A DNA stretch of 53,385 nucleotides, taken from positions 1-53,385 of the forward strand of contig CANQBO010000013.1 of the NCBI GenBank assembly GCA_947589475.1, written 5' to 3'. Every line of letters starts with the position of its first letter. Position 1 is the first letter of the stretch. Below are positions 25,928 through 35,552 of this stretch, in pieces. Source of the stretch: an uncultured Clostridia bacterium. GTDB lineage: Bacteria; Bacillota; Clostridia; Christensenellales; CAG-917. The notes beneath the pieces are model-generated. The model made no database searches and was not told where the DNA came from. It worked only from the letters and a program-made list of their open reading frames with translations. Position numbers and translations under genes: made by a program.

Positions 25928-28231
25928 ATGAGAAACTTTAAGAAGATCACATTGCTTATTTTGGCGGCGACGCTTGTATTGACGCTGTCGCTCGGACTGC
26001 TTGTCGCTTGCGGCGAGACGGACGGGGCGGAGGCGCCTTCTTCATCTGTTGGGAGCGAGGACGGTCCCGATCTTGAGGGAGGGAGCGATCCGTCGCAGGG
26101 CGGCGGTCCTTTTGAGGACATACATGACGAGGATACGACCGAAAAGAGCATAAGCGCGTCCGCCTATTTCGACAAATTCGACGAACTCAGCAGGGCTTTG
26201 GGCGCCACAGAGATCGAAAAGGGCGCGGATCTTTATTTTCACAGCGAGTTTTCGGGAAAATTCGGGCTTAAAAACGAGGAAGGCACGAAGGACGACAGCT
26301 TTGAACTCGGCTTCGAGGCGGAAGCCATTCTCGACAGGACGTCGAAGGACGCGGACGGCGAGTTTACGTCTCAAAACTCCGCGATAAGGGTGAGGGCGTT
26401 TTCGGGAAGCACGGATATATTTGCGGCGAGCTTTTTCGTGAGCGATCCTCTCAGCATTTACATAGATCTTGCGGGGAGCCGTATCAAGTTGTCTGCGGAG
26501 TTTGTCTACGAGGACAACAACCTGAACGAGCTTCTCGGCAGAGCGATAGGCAAGGCGCTGAACAAGGAGTTCGACTTCGATCTCGGCGCGATGCATTTCG
26601 GTTTTTCTCTCAACAAACTGCTTGACGCCATAGTGGAAGGCACGGGCGCGGAGTGGTCGCCTACGGTGCTTTTGAAGTCGCTTGCGAAGCTCATAGGGAT
26701 AGACGACGGCTCGGGAATGCCCGACATATCCTCGGACTATGACATGCCGTTTTTGGAAAAGGCGTTTTCGGACACTTTCAACGCGACTCAAACGGGCGAC
26801 GATTACAGCATAATTTTGGACACCCGCGACACGAATTTTTTGATGCATGCCTTATTTGACAAACTGTTCGGCGTAAATTTCCTCTTCAAAATGAATTTCA
26901 CGGAGGATGACGGCAGACTTAAGGACGGCGTGCGTTTCGAGTTGGGGCTTCCCGAACTTTTAAACAGCGACGGGCGCCATCCGTACGCGGGAATTTGCGT
27001 GAATATCCTCGAACTTCTCCCCGTAGAAGGCAAGGAAATTGCGATGTCAGCGCCCAAAACCGAGTATAAGGGCGACATCGCTTTCAAGTTTGAAGAGGCG
27101 TTTACGCCCACGGGCTTCAAGCTGTTCGGCTCGGAGCTTAGAGAATTGCGCCTCAGTGAGGCTTTCAGGCTTGACCTCATACATCCTCTCGAGACCAACG
27201 AGACGGCGGCGCAATTGAAACTCGCCATGGCAAACGACGCGCTCGGCGAGGACGTGCTTTTCGAGGCGAGCTTCGTGAAGGGCAGACTTGCCCTGAAGAT
27301 AGATCCCAAAGTCGTATTTAAAGAGGGCACGCTCATAGGCGATACGTCAAAGAAGTTGCTAGACTTTGCGCTCGGCTTGCTGAAGGAGAGCGATCCCGCG
27401 CTCGAGACGCGCATAGCCGACGAGGTGTACGTCGGCGGAGCGGACGGAGACAGGAAGGAGATAAACGACAACTTCCACGGAATAGTCGTAAACGACATTC
27501 CCGTAAAAGAGATATTCGACGCAATTGTGTCCGACGCGATAGACGCATACAAGATGGCGTCCGAACTTCCCGAACCAACGCCTCCGAAGGACGATGCGGA
27601 AGACCCGTCATACGACGGTTGGGAGTTGCCTTCTCTCGAGGATCTGAAAAAGTTTACGCCCGCATACATCATGCGCGAGAGGATATTGCCCGCGATAGGG
27701 CTGTTTGCCGATATATTTACGACGCTTGACGACGGCAAGATAGGCGTGCATACAAACGACATCCTCGGGCTTTTGCTGGGCATGACCAACACTCTTATCG
27801 GGCTTGAGGGCGACGACGCGCTCACTGAGGACAAACTCTTCGACAGAACGATAGAGGGCATGACGAATGTCGTCGATATGCTGGCTGAAATAGGTTTGGT
27901 GACCTATGACGAGAATACCCCCGACGCGCTTTCGCTTTTGAACGAGGCGTTTGAAAAAGTGTTTGAGGTTTTCGAGGTGAAGGACGCTCCCGAGAAGTTA
28001 AAGACGGAGTCATTCGCAAAGTACGCGATGAGATTGCTTGTTTCAAACACCTCTTTCGATCTCGACATAGACCTCAACGACGGTTGGCGCTATTCGCTCG
28101 GCGTAGGAGTCGCGGGCGCAAAGTTCATCTACAGCCGTTCCTTTACGCCATGGGAGGGTCTTGAGGTGCACGACCTCTACGATGAGGCTGAGCAGGGTTG
28201 GGCGCTTTTGGACTTCTCCTTTCGGAATTAA
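25928..28231 (+). CDS. Large acidic lipoprotein of unknown function
   Basis: This 767-residue protein starts with a lipoprotein signal (KKITLLILAATLVLTLSLGLL) and lipobox LVACG. A Ser/Gly/Asp-rich spacer to about residue 70 follows. The remainder is a long acidic ectodomain with repeated two-stranded patterns such as RIKLSAEFVYE, GVRFELGLPEL and ALKIDPKVVF, suggesting a beta-rich elongated fold like lipid-transfer or LolA/BamE-like scaffolds. That comparison is only by pattern. A Pro/Asp-rich insertion lies near residues 555-570. CGGAGGAAACG before ATG is an excellent ribosome site. It is transcribed alone. I recognise no family. Confidence 0.8.
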   Translation: MRNFKKITLLILAATLVLTLSLGLLVACGETDGAEAPSSSVGSEDGPDLEGGSDPSQGGGPFEDIHDEDTTEKSISASAYFDKFDELSRALGATEIEKGADLYFHSEFSGKFGLKNEEGTKDDSFELGFEAEAILDRTSKDADGEFTSQNSAIRVRAFSGSTDIFAASFFVSDPLSIYIDLAGSRIKLSAEFVYEDNNLNELLGRAIGKALNKEFDFDLGAMHFGFSLNKLLDAIVEGTGAEWSPTVLLKSLAKLIGIDDGSGMPDISSDYDMPFLEKAFSDTFNATQTGDDYSIILDTRDTNFLMHALFDKLFGVNFLFKMNFTEDDGRLKDGVRFELGLPELLNSDGRHPYAGICVNILELLPVEGKEIAMSAPKTEYKGDIAFKFEEAFTPTGFKLFGSELRELRLSEAFRLDLIHPLETNETAAQLKLAMANDALGEDVLFEASFVKGRLALKIDPKVVFKEGTLIGDTSKKLLDFALGLLKESDPALETRIADEVYVGGADGDRKEINDNFHGIVVNDIPVKEIFDAIVSDAIDAYKMASELPEPTPPKDDAEDPSYDGWELPSLEDLKKFTPAYIMRERILPAIGLFADIFTTLDDGKIGVHTNDILGLLLGMTNTLIGLEGDDALTEDKLFDRTIEGMTNVVDMLAEIGLVTYDENTPDALSLLNEAFEKVFEVFEVKDAPEKLKTESFAKYAMRLLVSNTSFDLDIDLNDGWRYSLGVGVAGAKFIYSRSFTPWEGLEVHDLYDEAEQGWALLDFSFRN

Positions 28232-28268
28232 ATTTACGCTTGATGAGCGGCATTAAAACGACGCGAAT

Positions 28269-28307
28269 TTCCCCTCCGCAAAACAATGCGGAAGGGAAGT
28301 TTTTTTT
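28269..28307 (+). terminator. Rho-independent terminator of the large lipoprotein gene
   Basis: TTCCCCTCCGCA and TGCGGAAGGGAA pair with one mismatch around AAACAA, followed by GTTTTTTTT. Confidence 0.9.
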
Positions 28308-28414
28308 GTGGCTCGACGCTGGCGCATAAGAGAGCAAGGATGGTAAAAGCGACAAAGCGAATTGCATAAATTTTATCGATACAGAAATATTTATATATTT
28401 TTTTCATGTTTCAA

Positions 28415-28443
28415 TTGCTATAAGCGGGGGCAAGTGGTATAAT
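28415..28443 (+). promoter_or_regulatory. Promoter of the transketolase genes
   Basis: TTGCTA (28415-28420) and TATAAT (28438-28443) are 17 bp apart and end 19 bp before the start codon. Confidence 0.65.
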
Positions 28444-28462
28444 TTCGACAAGAGGAGAAATT

Positions 28463-29281
28463 ATGGACGCTTCCGAAAAGAATTTTCTGACCGCCAAAGC
28501 GAGACAGTTGCGCGATGACGCCATCGAGACGATCGGCACCTTCGGGGTGGGGCACATCGGCGGAGTGATGTCTATCATGGACGCTTTGACGGTCATTTAT
28601 TATCAAAAGGCAAACAATTTGGACCCGAAAGATCCCAAAAATCCGCTTCGCGACAGGATCGTGCTCTCAAAAGGGCACGCGGGTCCTGCCTTGTATGCGG
28701 TGCTTGCCGACAAGGGATATTTCCCGCGCGAGTGGCTCAAGACGCTCAACAAAAACGGCACAAATCTGCCCTCGCATTGCGATATGAACAAGACCCCGGG
28801 CATAGATATGACCGCGGGTTCGCTGGGGCAGGGTTTGAGCGCGGCGGTAGGCATGGCGCTGGGCGCTAAGCTTGACAAGTCGCCCATAACGGTGTATTGC
28901 ATAATCGGCGACGGCGAGTCGCAGGAGGGGCAAATTTGGGAGGCGAGTATGTTTGCGGGCTCGCACAAGCTCGACAACCTCATCGTCATGCTTGACTACA
29001 ACAAGATGCAACTCGACGGTCCCGTGCGCGATATAAACGACCTCGCTCCCGTAGAGGCGAAGTGGGAAGCGTTCGGTTTTTATGTTCAAAGCATAGACGG
29101 ACACGATATAGAGGCTATATCAAATGCCATAGACAACGCCAAAAAGTCGGGCAGGGCGAATATGATCGTGCTCAACACCGTCAAAGGCAAGGGCGCAAGC
29201 TTTGCCGAAAGCGCCAAAAACTGCCACAGTATGACCATAACCGAGGAAATGTGGCGCAAAGAAACGGGGAGGTATGAGTGA
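28463..29281 (+). CDS. Transketolase, N-terminal subunit
   Basis: This 272-residue protein is the thiamine-diphosphate-binding half of a split transketolase. Seen: GHIGGVMSIMDALTVIYY, SKGHAGPALYAVLA, TAGSLGQGLSAAVGMALGAK, and the TPP motif GDGESQEGQIWEASMFA with Asn in the following LDYNKM. It moves two-carbon units in the non-oxidative pentose phosphate pathway. AGAGGAG precedes ATG 28463. It overlaps the C-terminal subunit by 4 bp. Split transketolases are common in Clostridia and archaea. Confidence 0.95.
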   Translation: MDASEKNFLTAKARQLRDDAIETIGTFGVGHIGGVMSIMDALTVIYYQKANNLDPKDPKNPLRDRIVLSKGHAGPALYAVLADKGYFPREWLKTLNKNGTNLPSHCDMNKTPGIDMTAGSLGQGLSAAVGMALGAKLDKSPITVYCIIGDGESQEGQIWEASMFAGSHKLDNLIVMLDYNKMQLDGPVRDINDLAPVEAKWEAFGFYVQSIDGHDIEAISNAIDNAKKSGRANMIVLNTVKGKGASFAESAKNCHSMTITEEMWRKETGRYE

Positions 29282-30225
29282 TGTTGGACGACAGAGAGAT
29301 AAGACAGACGCTTGCCTCCGCTCTCGTCGAGGCGGCAAAGACGGACGACCGCATCGTCGTGCTCGAGGCGGACCTCATGAGTTGTCATGCGACGAAAGTG
29401 TTTAAGGAAGCGTTCCCAGACAGATTTATCAACGTCGGCATTGCGGAGCAAAATTTGATAGGCGTCGCGGCGGGACTTGCGACTATGGGAAAGATCCCCT
29501 TCGCATACAGTTTCGCGCCGTTTGCGACGAGAAGATGCTACGATCAGATATTCATTTCCGTTGCGTATTCGGGACTGAATGTCAAGATCGTCGGCTCCGA
29601 ACCGGGCGTCGCGGCGGAGGCGAACGGCGGCACTCATATGCCGTTTGAGGATATGGCTCTCATGCGCGCGATACCGAATATGATCTGCGTGGAGCCTACG
29701 GACGCAACGCAGATGGAGGGACTTCTCCCCGCCATACTTGAGCATAACGGCCCCGTCTACATCAGGATGTTCCGCAAAAAGGCGGAGAAGATATACGGAG
29801 CGGACGCTCCCAAATTCGAACTCGGCAAGGCGTACAGGCTTAAAGAGGGTAAGGATGTCACGCTCATGGCAAGCGGCATCATGGTCGCGCGCGCTCTCGA
29901 GGCGGCGGATATTTTGAAAGAACAGGGCGTCTCGGCAAGAGTCGTCAACGTCTGCACCTGGAAGCCGCTTGACAAAGACGAGATCGTCGCGTGCGCAAGC
30001 GAGACGGGCGCCATGGTCACCTCGGAAAATCACAACATCTTTGGCGGACTTGGCAGCGCCATAGCGGAGCTTGTCGTGCGGGAATGCCCTGTGCCTATGG
30101 AAATGGTCGGCATAAACGACAAATTCGGACAGGTCGGCAAAAACGCTTACCTCAGCGAGGTGTACGGCATTACGACACACGACATAGTCGAGGCGGCAAA
30201 GAGGGCTGTAGCAAGGAAAAAATAA
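29278..30225 (+). CDS. Transketolase, C-terminal subunit
   Basis: This 315-residue partner has the pyrimidine-binding domain (VVLEADLMSCHATKVF, RFINVGIAEQNLIGVAAGLA with the catalytic Glu) and the C-terminal domain beginning about residue 190 (DVTLMASGIMVARALEAADIL). It must pair with the upstream subunit to form the active site. GGGGAGG near the end of the upstream gene gives the ribosome site, and the ATGATG overlap couples translation. Some members act as 1-deoxyxylulose synthase-like enzymes, but the two-gene layout fits transketolase best. Confidence 0.95.
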   Translation: MMLDDREIRQTLASALVEAAKTDDRIVVLEADLMSCHATKVFKEAFPDRFINVGIAEQNLIGVAAGLATMGKIPFAYSFAPFATRRCYDQIFISVAYSGLNVKIVGSEPGVAAEANGGTHMPFEDMALMRAIPNMICVEPTDATQMEGLLPAILEHNGPVYIRMFRKKAEKIYGADAPKFELGKAYRLKEGKDVTLMASGIMVARALEAADILKEQGVSARVVNVCTWKPLDKDEIVACASETGAMVTSENHNIFGGLGSAIAELVVRECPVPMEMVGINDKFGQVGKNAYLSEVYGITTHDIVEAAKRAVARKK

Positions 30226-30285
30226 GCTTCCCTAATTAAAGTATGGACCTCACGTCGTTCCGATAACTGTTTATGGGGTAAAGCT

Positions 30286-30489
30286 ATGACAGATGAAGAA
30301 TTGATACAATATATGAGCAAAGACATCGAAGTAACCTATAAAAACGGATTCAAATTAGCGGGTCATGCTTGCGATTTTGAATGGGGCGATGACGAGGAAG
30401 AAGCATGCTTAGGCATATATGAAGATTTCCATGAATGGAATTATGTCGGGATTTCTCCCGGCGAAGTTGACTCCATCAAGGTCATATAG
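30286..30489 (+). CDS. Small acidic protein of unknown function
   Basis: This 67-residue protein is rich in Asp/Glu (WGDDEEEACLGIYEDFHEW) with beta-like segments EVTYKNGFKLAG and SIKVI, suggesting a small SH3- or Sm-like barrel. GGGGTAAAG precedes the ATG. A strong terminator 37 bp after its stop supports it as a real transcribed gene. I recognise no family. Confidence 0.6.
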   Translation: MTDEELIQYMSKDIEVTYKNGFKLAGHACDFEWGDDEEEACLGIYEDFHEWNYVGISPGEVDSIKVI

Positions 30490-30525
30490 CGTCCCAAAAA
30501 TTAAACATTTAAAACTCCAACAATG

Positions 30526-30557
30526 AAAACAAGAGCGGACGTGTCCGCTCTTGTTTT
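30526..30557 (+). terminator. Strong rho-independent hairpin
   Basis: AAAACAAGAGCGGAC and GTCCGCTCTTGTTTT form a perfect 15-bp stem around GT. Terminal A4/T4 runs make it usable in both directions, so it may also stop the spo0A transcript coming from the right. Confidence 0.92.
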
Positions 30558-30714
30558 AAAATCAAGCCTGTTCGGGCATAAAAACGACATTTTTTTGCGC
30601 ACGGTCTCACGCCCGATGTAGGACCTATGCGCTTAAAAGTTTATATTTTTCTTGCTCAGGCCGTCCGTGCGTGCCCTCTTGTTCACAGACGGCGTAGCGG
30701 GGAATGTTTGCGCT

Positions 30715-31458
30715 CTAAGCGGATTCAAGCAACAGCTTGTCCGCGATGAGCGCAATGAATTCTCCGTTTGTGGGTTTCTCGTTTGGCGAGTATATCTTTA
30801 TGCCGAAGATGTTGTTTATGTTTTCTATTTTGCCTCTGTTCCATGCCACCTCTATAGCGTGGCGTATGGCGCGCTCCACCTTTGAGGCGGACGTGCCATA
30901 CCGCTCCGCTATGGCGGGGTAGAGGCGCTTTGTTATGGAGTTTATGATGTCCGGCGTTTCTATGGTCATCTTTATCGCCTCCCTCAAAAATTGGTATCCC
31001 TTGATATGCGCGGGTATGCCAACGGATATGAAGAGGTTGGATATGCGCTCGTCCAAACTCTTGTTGCGCTTTGTAGAGGCGGGTCTCGAGACGGGCTGAG
31101 GTGAAGCAAGCTCGGTGAGAAGCCTGTAGACGGAGTCGTAGTCGAAGGGCTTCGCAAGGAAGTAGCTCGCGCCGTATTGCATAGCCTTTTGCACGAAGCC
31201 GTCCGAGGCAAGCTGAGACATCATTATAACGGTTGGCTTTTTGCCTTCCAGAGAGGACAACACTCCGAAACCGTCCAGCTTAGGCATTACTATGTCCAAA
31301 AGGAGGAAGTCCGGCTTGTAGAGGGATAGGAGTTCAAGGGCTTTGACGCCGTCCTCGGCGACGCCCACAACGGTGAAACCGCCCTTGCGGTCGAAGAAGT
31401 CCTTAAGGCCGTTGGCGAGAGAAGAGTTGTCGTCGGCGATGAGAAGAGTATAGTTCAT
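30715..31458 (-). CDS. spo0A: Stage 0 sporulation protein A (master response regulator)
   Basis: This 247-residue protein has a receiver domain (TLLIADDNSSLANGLKDFF, phosphoacceptor Asp in FLLLDIVMPKLDG, Lys in FLAKPFD) and a C-terminal Spo0A DNA-binding domain. The latter includes ISVGIPAHIKGYQFLREAI and the recognition helix region GTSASKVERAIRHAIEVAWNRG. Phosphorylated Spo0A switches the cell into sporulation. ATG 31458 has GGAGGTAAATTT upstream. Unlike in many Clostridia, spoIVB is not its neighbour here. It is transcribed alone. Confidence 0.96.
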   Translation of the reverse strand: MNYTLLIADDNSSLANGLKDFFDRKGGFTVVGVAEDGVKALELLSLYKPDFLLLDIVMPKLDGFGVLSSLEGKKPTVIMMSQLASDGFVQKAMQYGASYFLAKPFDYDSVYRLLTELASPQPVSRPASTKRNKSLDERISNLFISVGIPAHIKGYQFLREAIKMTIETPDIINSITKRLYPAIAERYGTSASKVERAIRHAIEVAWNRGKIENINNIFGIKIYSPNEKPTNGEFIALIADKLLLESA

Positions 31459-31901
31459 AAATTTACCTCCGATGAAAAGATCATAGCACGCAAAAAGGCG
31501 GAAGAGATGGGCAAAAAAGCGCGAATAGGAGCGCAAAAAGACAGAGAAGCGAGAAAGATGTTATATAGCTTATGTCCGTGGATCTATCACACCTATTTTG
31601 GTGGAATGTGCCTTAATTTTAAAATTAAAAGAGGAAAAAGTACAAACGAAAAATTTCAATAATTTTTATAAAACAACATGTGGTGCATAAAAATCTTACA
31701 AAACACAATATGTTGACGGCAAAATTTGTCCCTTGAAAAAATAGGTGAAAATTGACGAAAAATCTTGAAAAATAGTGAAAAATAATGAAAAATAAACTGT
31801 TTTTCCACAACTTGAAAGGATCAAAATGCGAGGCGACCTTTAAAATTCGGTCTTGACAAGCAAGCGTTTGTCTGTTTAAATAAAAGAAAGGGGGAAATTT
31901 T
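31459..31901. other. AT-rich intergenic region between spo0A and a membrane-protein gene
   Basis: The region contains regulatory space for two divergent genes but no frame with a ribosome site. A GAAAAAT heptamer recurs four times at 31755-31793 and is the only evident pattern. No RNA gene is visible. Confidence 0.5.
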
Positions 31902-32735
31902 ATGCATTTCTTTTCTATTTTGTCGGCAAAAGCGCCCGGTACGACTACTCCGTACGATCTTGAGCAAGTCATGCAACAGCCGGGACAGTTGAAATGGTAC
32001 ATCGTACCCATTTTCGTCATTACGCTCTATTTGATGTTCACCGAGCTTAAAAACAAGCACTACAGCGTTGTGATGGGCGGCGTGGCGTTTTGGCTCATGG
32101 ACGTTTTCAATGAGACGTGGAACTCCATGGTCTACGCGACTACGGGACAGCCTGTCTGGGGCACGACCGCGGCGGGCGGGAGCGCTTTGCAAATACTCGT
32201 AGGCTACAACATCGAAATTTCATTTATGTTTTTGGTGTTGGGAATGTTCGCATGCAAGTTGCTCTCCGTCACAGAAGGATACGAGGGCGCGAAGTTCATG
32301 GAAGGCAACAAAGATTGGCTCAACGATCCAAAAAACATGTATTACAAGGCAAACGTACGCCTAAGCGCGCTCTCCGAGGACGAGAAAAAGACAAAGCTCA
32401 AAGCCGTGCTCGGCAGGGTCATACCCGCGCTCGTCGGCTCCGTGCTTGCGGTCATCGTCGAGATATTGCTCAACAAGTGCGGAGTGCTCACGTGGGAAAA
32501 GGATTGGTGGCAGCCGTCCATGCCCATTGTGCTCTTCCTCATCGGGTATTGTCCTTTCTTCTTCGCGGCGGTGTGCGTGCACGATCTGCCGAGGAAGTGG
32601 CAATTTGTCGCCATAGGATGCATACTTTTCGTCGTCGTGCTTCTGCTTATAATAGCGGGTTCGCTTGGCATGCTCGGTCCGCAGACGGACGGCAACGGCA
32701 ATTGGATCGGACGTTTCTATACGCCTCAAGCGTAA
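31902..32735 (+). CDS. Multi-pass membrane protein of unknown function
   Basis: This 277-residue protein has about seven hydrophobic segments, for example WYIVPIFVITLYLMF, VVMGGVAFWLMDVF, ISFMFLVLGMFACKLL, VIPALVGSVLAVIVEILL, MPIVLFLIGYCPFFFAAV and FVAIGCILFVVVLLLIIAG. A soluble loop with many charged residues joins the third and fourth. AAAGGGGGAAAT precedes ATG 31902. It forms a single-gene unit. No family is recognised. Confidence 0.8.
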   Translation: MHFFSILSAKAPGTTTPYDLEQVMQQPGQLKWYIVPIFVITLYLMFTELKNKHYSVVMGGVAFWLMDVFNETWNSMVYATTGQPVWGTTAAGGSALQILVGYNIEISFMFLVLGMFACKLLSVTEGYEGAKFMEGNKDWLNDPKNMYYKANVRLSALSEDEKKTKLKAVLGRVIPALVGSVLAVIVEILLNKCGVLTWEKDWWQPSMPIVLFLIGYCPFFFAAVCVHDLPRKWQFVAIGCILFVVVLLLIIAGSLGMLGPQTDGNGNWIGRFYTPQA

Positions 32736-32846
32736 TTTGAACGCCCGAAAGCTCTAAGAAAAAGTCGGACCCTCCGATGAAAGTCGGGCGGTTTTGTCGT
32801 ACAAAAAATTCATAGCATTTTGGGGCGGACAATAAATGATCCGCTA

Positions 32847-32875
32847 TTTACTTATCGATAAAATTGATTTATAAT
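32847..32875 (+). promoter_or_regulatory. Promoter of the flavoenzyme gene
   Basis: TTTACT (32847-32852) and TATAAT (32870-32875) are 17 bp apart and lie about 50 bp before the start codon. Confidence 0.5.
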
Positions 32876-32926
32876 ACATAAAGAAACCGTAAGGCAAAGC
32901 CTTTGCGGACAGTTGAGGAAGGGAGT

Positions 32927-34990
32927 ATGAAGAAAAGTATAGAACCTCTGTTTACGCCTTGGAAGATAGGCAATTGCGAGATCAAAAACAGGATAGTCCT
33001 CACATCTATGGGCGGCACAAATCTGCTGGGCTGGATGGAGAAGAACCACTTCGACGAGGCGGGCGCGCGCTTTATCCTCGAAGTGGCTGAGAACAATGTC
33101 GGACTTGTACTGCCGGGATGTCAGCCCGTATACAATCCCATGCTCGGGCAGTGGCTGTATAAAAACAACAAGATGTATGAAGACCTCAAGGAGTGGATAC
33201 CGAAGCTCCACAGGACGGGCGCGAAGCTGTTCGTACAGTTGACGGCGGGCTTCGGCAGGTCGTTCACCATCTCGGCGATGATGGAAAAGCTGTACACCAA
33301 CAAGTTTTTGCGTGCGTTGTCAAAGCCTATCATGGATCTGGACAAGATCACGGCTTCCGCGTCGCCCTCGCCAAACCGCTGGTCGGACAAAGTCCCGTCG
33401 CGCGAGATGACGGTGCCCGAGATAGAGGAATTTGTGCGGGCGTTTGCCGTTTGCGCAAAAAAACTCAAGGACGCGGGCGTGGACGGCGTTGAGATACATG
33501 CCGTGCACGAGGGATATTTGCTTGATCAATTCACGCTGAAATACGTCAACAAACGTACTGACAAGTACGGCGGATCTCTTGAGAATAGATATAGGTTTGC
33601 GACGGACATCGTCAAAGCAATAAAGACGGAGTGCGGCGCGGACTTCCCCGTGTCGTTGAGATACAGCGTCGTATCAAAGACGAAGGGCTTCAGGCAAGGC
33701 GCGCTCCCCGGCGAGGAATACGAAGAGGCGGGGCGCGATATGCTCGAGAGCGAGCAAGCGGTCAAACTGCTTGAAGAGGCGGGCTATGACATGCTCAACT
33801 GCGACAACGGCACCTATGACGCGTGGTATTGGGCACATCCGCCCATTTACATGCCCGAAAACTGCAATCTCGAGGACGTGGAGCACATCAAGAAGTTCTG
33901 CCACATCCCCGTCGTATGCGCGGGTAGGATGGACCCCGAAGTCGCGGCGAAAGAGATAGATGAGGGCAGGCTTGACGCGGTCGGATTTGCAAGGCGTTTC
34001 CTTGCCGATCCCGCGTGGGTCACAAAGCTCATCGAGGGGAGAGAGAACGACATACGTCCATGCATACTGTGTCACAACGGCTGTTTCAACATGTGCCACT
34101 ATAAGGGCGTGCCAAACGATCAGGACCTCGGCGACAGCCTGCATCTTGCGCGTTGCGCGGTGAATGCTGAGATGATGCAGTGGGACAAGCACTACATCAA
34201 AAAGACGACATCTCCCAAGGAAGTCGCGGTGATAGGCGGCGGCATAGGCGGTATGGAGGTTGCGCGCGTGCTCAAGTTGCAGGGCAATAAACCCGTGATT
34301 TACGAGAAGAGCGACAGGTTGGGCGGCACGTTTATCGCGGCAAGCGCGGCAAGCTATAAGGGCAAGCTCAGAGAGCTTCTCGATTGGTATCTGTTGCAGA
34401 TGAAGAAGCTGAACATAGAGGTGCACCTGAACACCGAGATCAAGGACCTCGAGCAATATAAGGGCAAGGACGTCGTCATCGCTACGGGCGCAAAGCCCCG
34501 AATTCTCAAGAACGTAAAAGGCTATGAGAAAATGATAGAGGCGTGCGACTTCTTGCTTGAGAAAGGCGAGATAGGCGAGAGAGTCGCAGTCATAGGCGGA
34601 GGACTTACGGGCTGTGAGATCGCCTACGAGCTGGCGCTTTTGGGCAAGAAGCCCCTGATAGTCGAAATGAAGGACGACCTCATCGCGCAAAAAGGAGTAT
34701 GCCTTGCAAACAGCTCCTATTTGAGAGAGTGGTTTGAACTGCATAAAGTCCCCGTATATCTCGAGACGGCGCTCAGCGAGGTCAATGACGGCGCGATCGT
34801 CTGCAAAGATAAGGAAGGAAAAGAGTTCGAAGTCGAGTGCGACAGCGTGATAAGTTCCGCGGGCTATATTCCCGCACCTATCGTCGAGGACGGAAAGGGC
34901 GTATATCTTGTGGGAGATTGTGAGAGCGTCGGCAATCTGCGCACCGTCATTTGGCGCGCCTATGAAGTCGCGATGCGGATAAACGGTTGA
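32927..34990 (+). CDS. NADH:flavin oxidoreductase, 2-enoate/2,4-dienoyl-CoA reductase family
   Basis: This 687-residue protein has the old-yellow-enzyme FMN barrel (about 1-370, FTPWKIGNCEIKNRIVLTSMGG, GVDGVEIHAVHEGYLLDQF, RYGGSLENRYRF). A four-cysteine 4Fe-4S site follows (CILCHNGCFNMC, then LARCAVN). The C-terminal part has two Rossmann folds (VAVIGGGIGGMEVARVLKLQG for FAD and VAVIGGGLTGCEIAYELALLG for NAD). This is the layout of 2-enoate reductase, FadH, BaiCD/BaiH and trimethylamine dehydrogenase. It should reduce activated C=C bonds anaerobically. ATG 32927 has GAAGGGAG upstream and replaces the longer frame. The substrate is not visible. Confidence 0.93.
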   Translation: MKKSIEPLFTPWKIGNCEIKNRIVLTSMGGTNLLGWMEKNHFDEAGARFILEVAENNVGLVLPGCQPVYNPMLGQWLYKNNKMYEDLKEWIPKLHRTGAKLFVQLTAGFGRSFTISAMMEKLYTNKFLRALSKPIMDLDKITASASPSPNRWSDKVPSREMTVPEIEEFVRAFAVCAKKLKDAGVDGVEIHAVHEGYLLDQFTLKYVNKRTDKYGGSLENRYRFATDIVKAIKTECGADFPVSLRYSVVSKTKGFRQGALPGEEYEEAGRDMLESEQAVKLLEEAGYDMLNCDNGTYDAWYWAHPPIYMPENCNLEDVEHIKKFCHIPVVCAGRMDPEVAAKEIDEGRLDAVGFARRFLADPAWVTKLIEGRENDIRPCILCHNGCFNMCHYKGVPNDQDLGDSLHLARCAVNAEMMQWDKHYIKKTTSPKEVAVIGGGIGGMEVARVLKLQGNKPVIYEKSDRLGGTFIAASAASYKGKLRELLDWYLLQMKKLNIEVHLNTEIKDLEQYKGKDVVIATGAKPRILKNVKGYEKMIEACDFLLEKGEIGERVAVIGGGLTGCEIAYELALLGKKPLIVEMKDDLIAQKGVCLANSSYLREWFELHKVPVYLETALSEVNDGAIVCKDKEGKEFEVECDSVISSAGYIPAPIVEDGKGVYLVGDCESVGNLRTVIWRAYEVAMRING

Positions 34991-35042
34991 ACGCGTAATA
35001 ATATAAAAATAATATTTTTGCGCAGCGCTATGAGCGCGCGTC

Positions 35043-35073
35043 AAGGTCGGAAGCGTCTGCTCCCGACCTTTTT
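35043..35073 (+). terminator. Terminator of the flavoenzyme gene
   Basis: AAGGTCGGAAGC pairs with GCTCCCGACCTT around GTCT with one mismatch, followed by T5. Confidence 0.85.
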
Positions 35074-35152
35074 CGATGAGAATATTATAAAATACTTATT
35101 GTGTATTTTCGGCTCGAAATTATCCGCATAATTGGCGATAAGCGCCGAATAT

Positions 35153-35204
35153 AAAACACAAAACGTGTCTCAATCTCTTGTTTTTGAAACACGTTTTGTG
35201 TTTT
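35153..35204. terminator. Perfect 16-bp inverted repeat
   Basis: AAAACACAAAACGTGT and its complement are separated by 20 bases, 25 bp before the end of the small minus-strand gene. A4/T4 ends allow function in both directions. Confidence 0.7.
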
Positions 35205-35229
35205 AGAGGTCAAATGAACAAGATACGTT

Positions 35230-35364
35230 TTACAGTATCAAGTCTTCGATTTTGTTCACAAGCGCCTTTTTCGCTTTTCTGAAGGAAGTGTTTGAAGTGC
35301 CCAAGTATATGGCAGTTGCAGTGACAATTCCGAGCGTTGCGCCTATCCAAAGTGAATTTTTCAT
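35230..35364 (-). CDS. 44-residue single-helix membrane protein
   Basis: The protein MKNSLWIGATLGIVTATAIYLG... has one hydrophobic helix (residues 5-22) and a basic amphipathic tail ending in VNKIEDLIL. AGGAGGCGGAAG before ATG 35364 is an optimal ribosome site, which is the main reason to call it; the longer upstream frame lacks one. Similar tiny YtxH-like membrane proteins are common in Firmicutes. Function unknown. Confidence 0.6.
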   Translation of the reverse strand: MKNSLWIGATLGIVTATAIYLGTSNTSFRKAKKALVNKIEDLIL

Positions 35365-35552
35365 CTTCCGCCTCCTGAATATATTATGTGCGCTCCAAAA
35401 GACTATATGAATGTCAAAAAATGCCATCTGTATTTATCGCGCGAATTCGTTTGACATCGCATGGGATAATTAGGTACGCAATATTTTAAGAGCATGATCT
35501 CATCTTGCGTGCGTTTTATTTGAGATGTTGAAAAGTTTAAGTCGTCTTTGCG

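Noticed and set aside
31750..31765. TTGACGAAAAAT resembling a Spo0A-box near spo0A
   Set aside because: One core base differs from TGTCGAA, and the AT-rich GAAAAAT repeats make such a match likely by chance.
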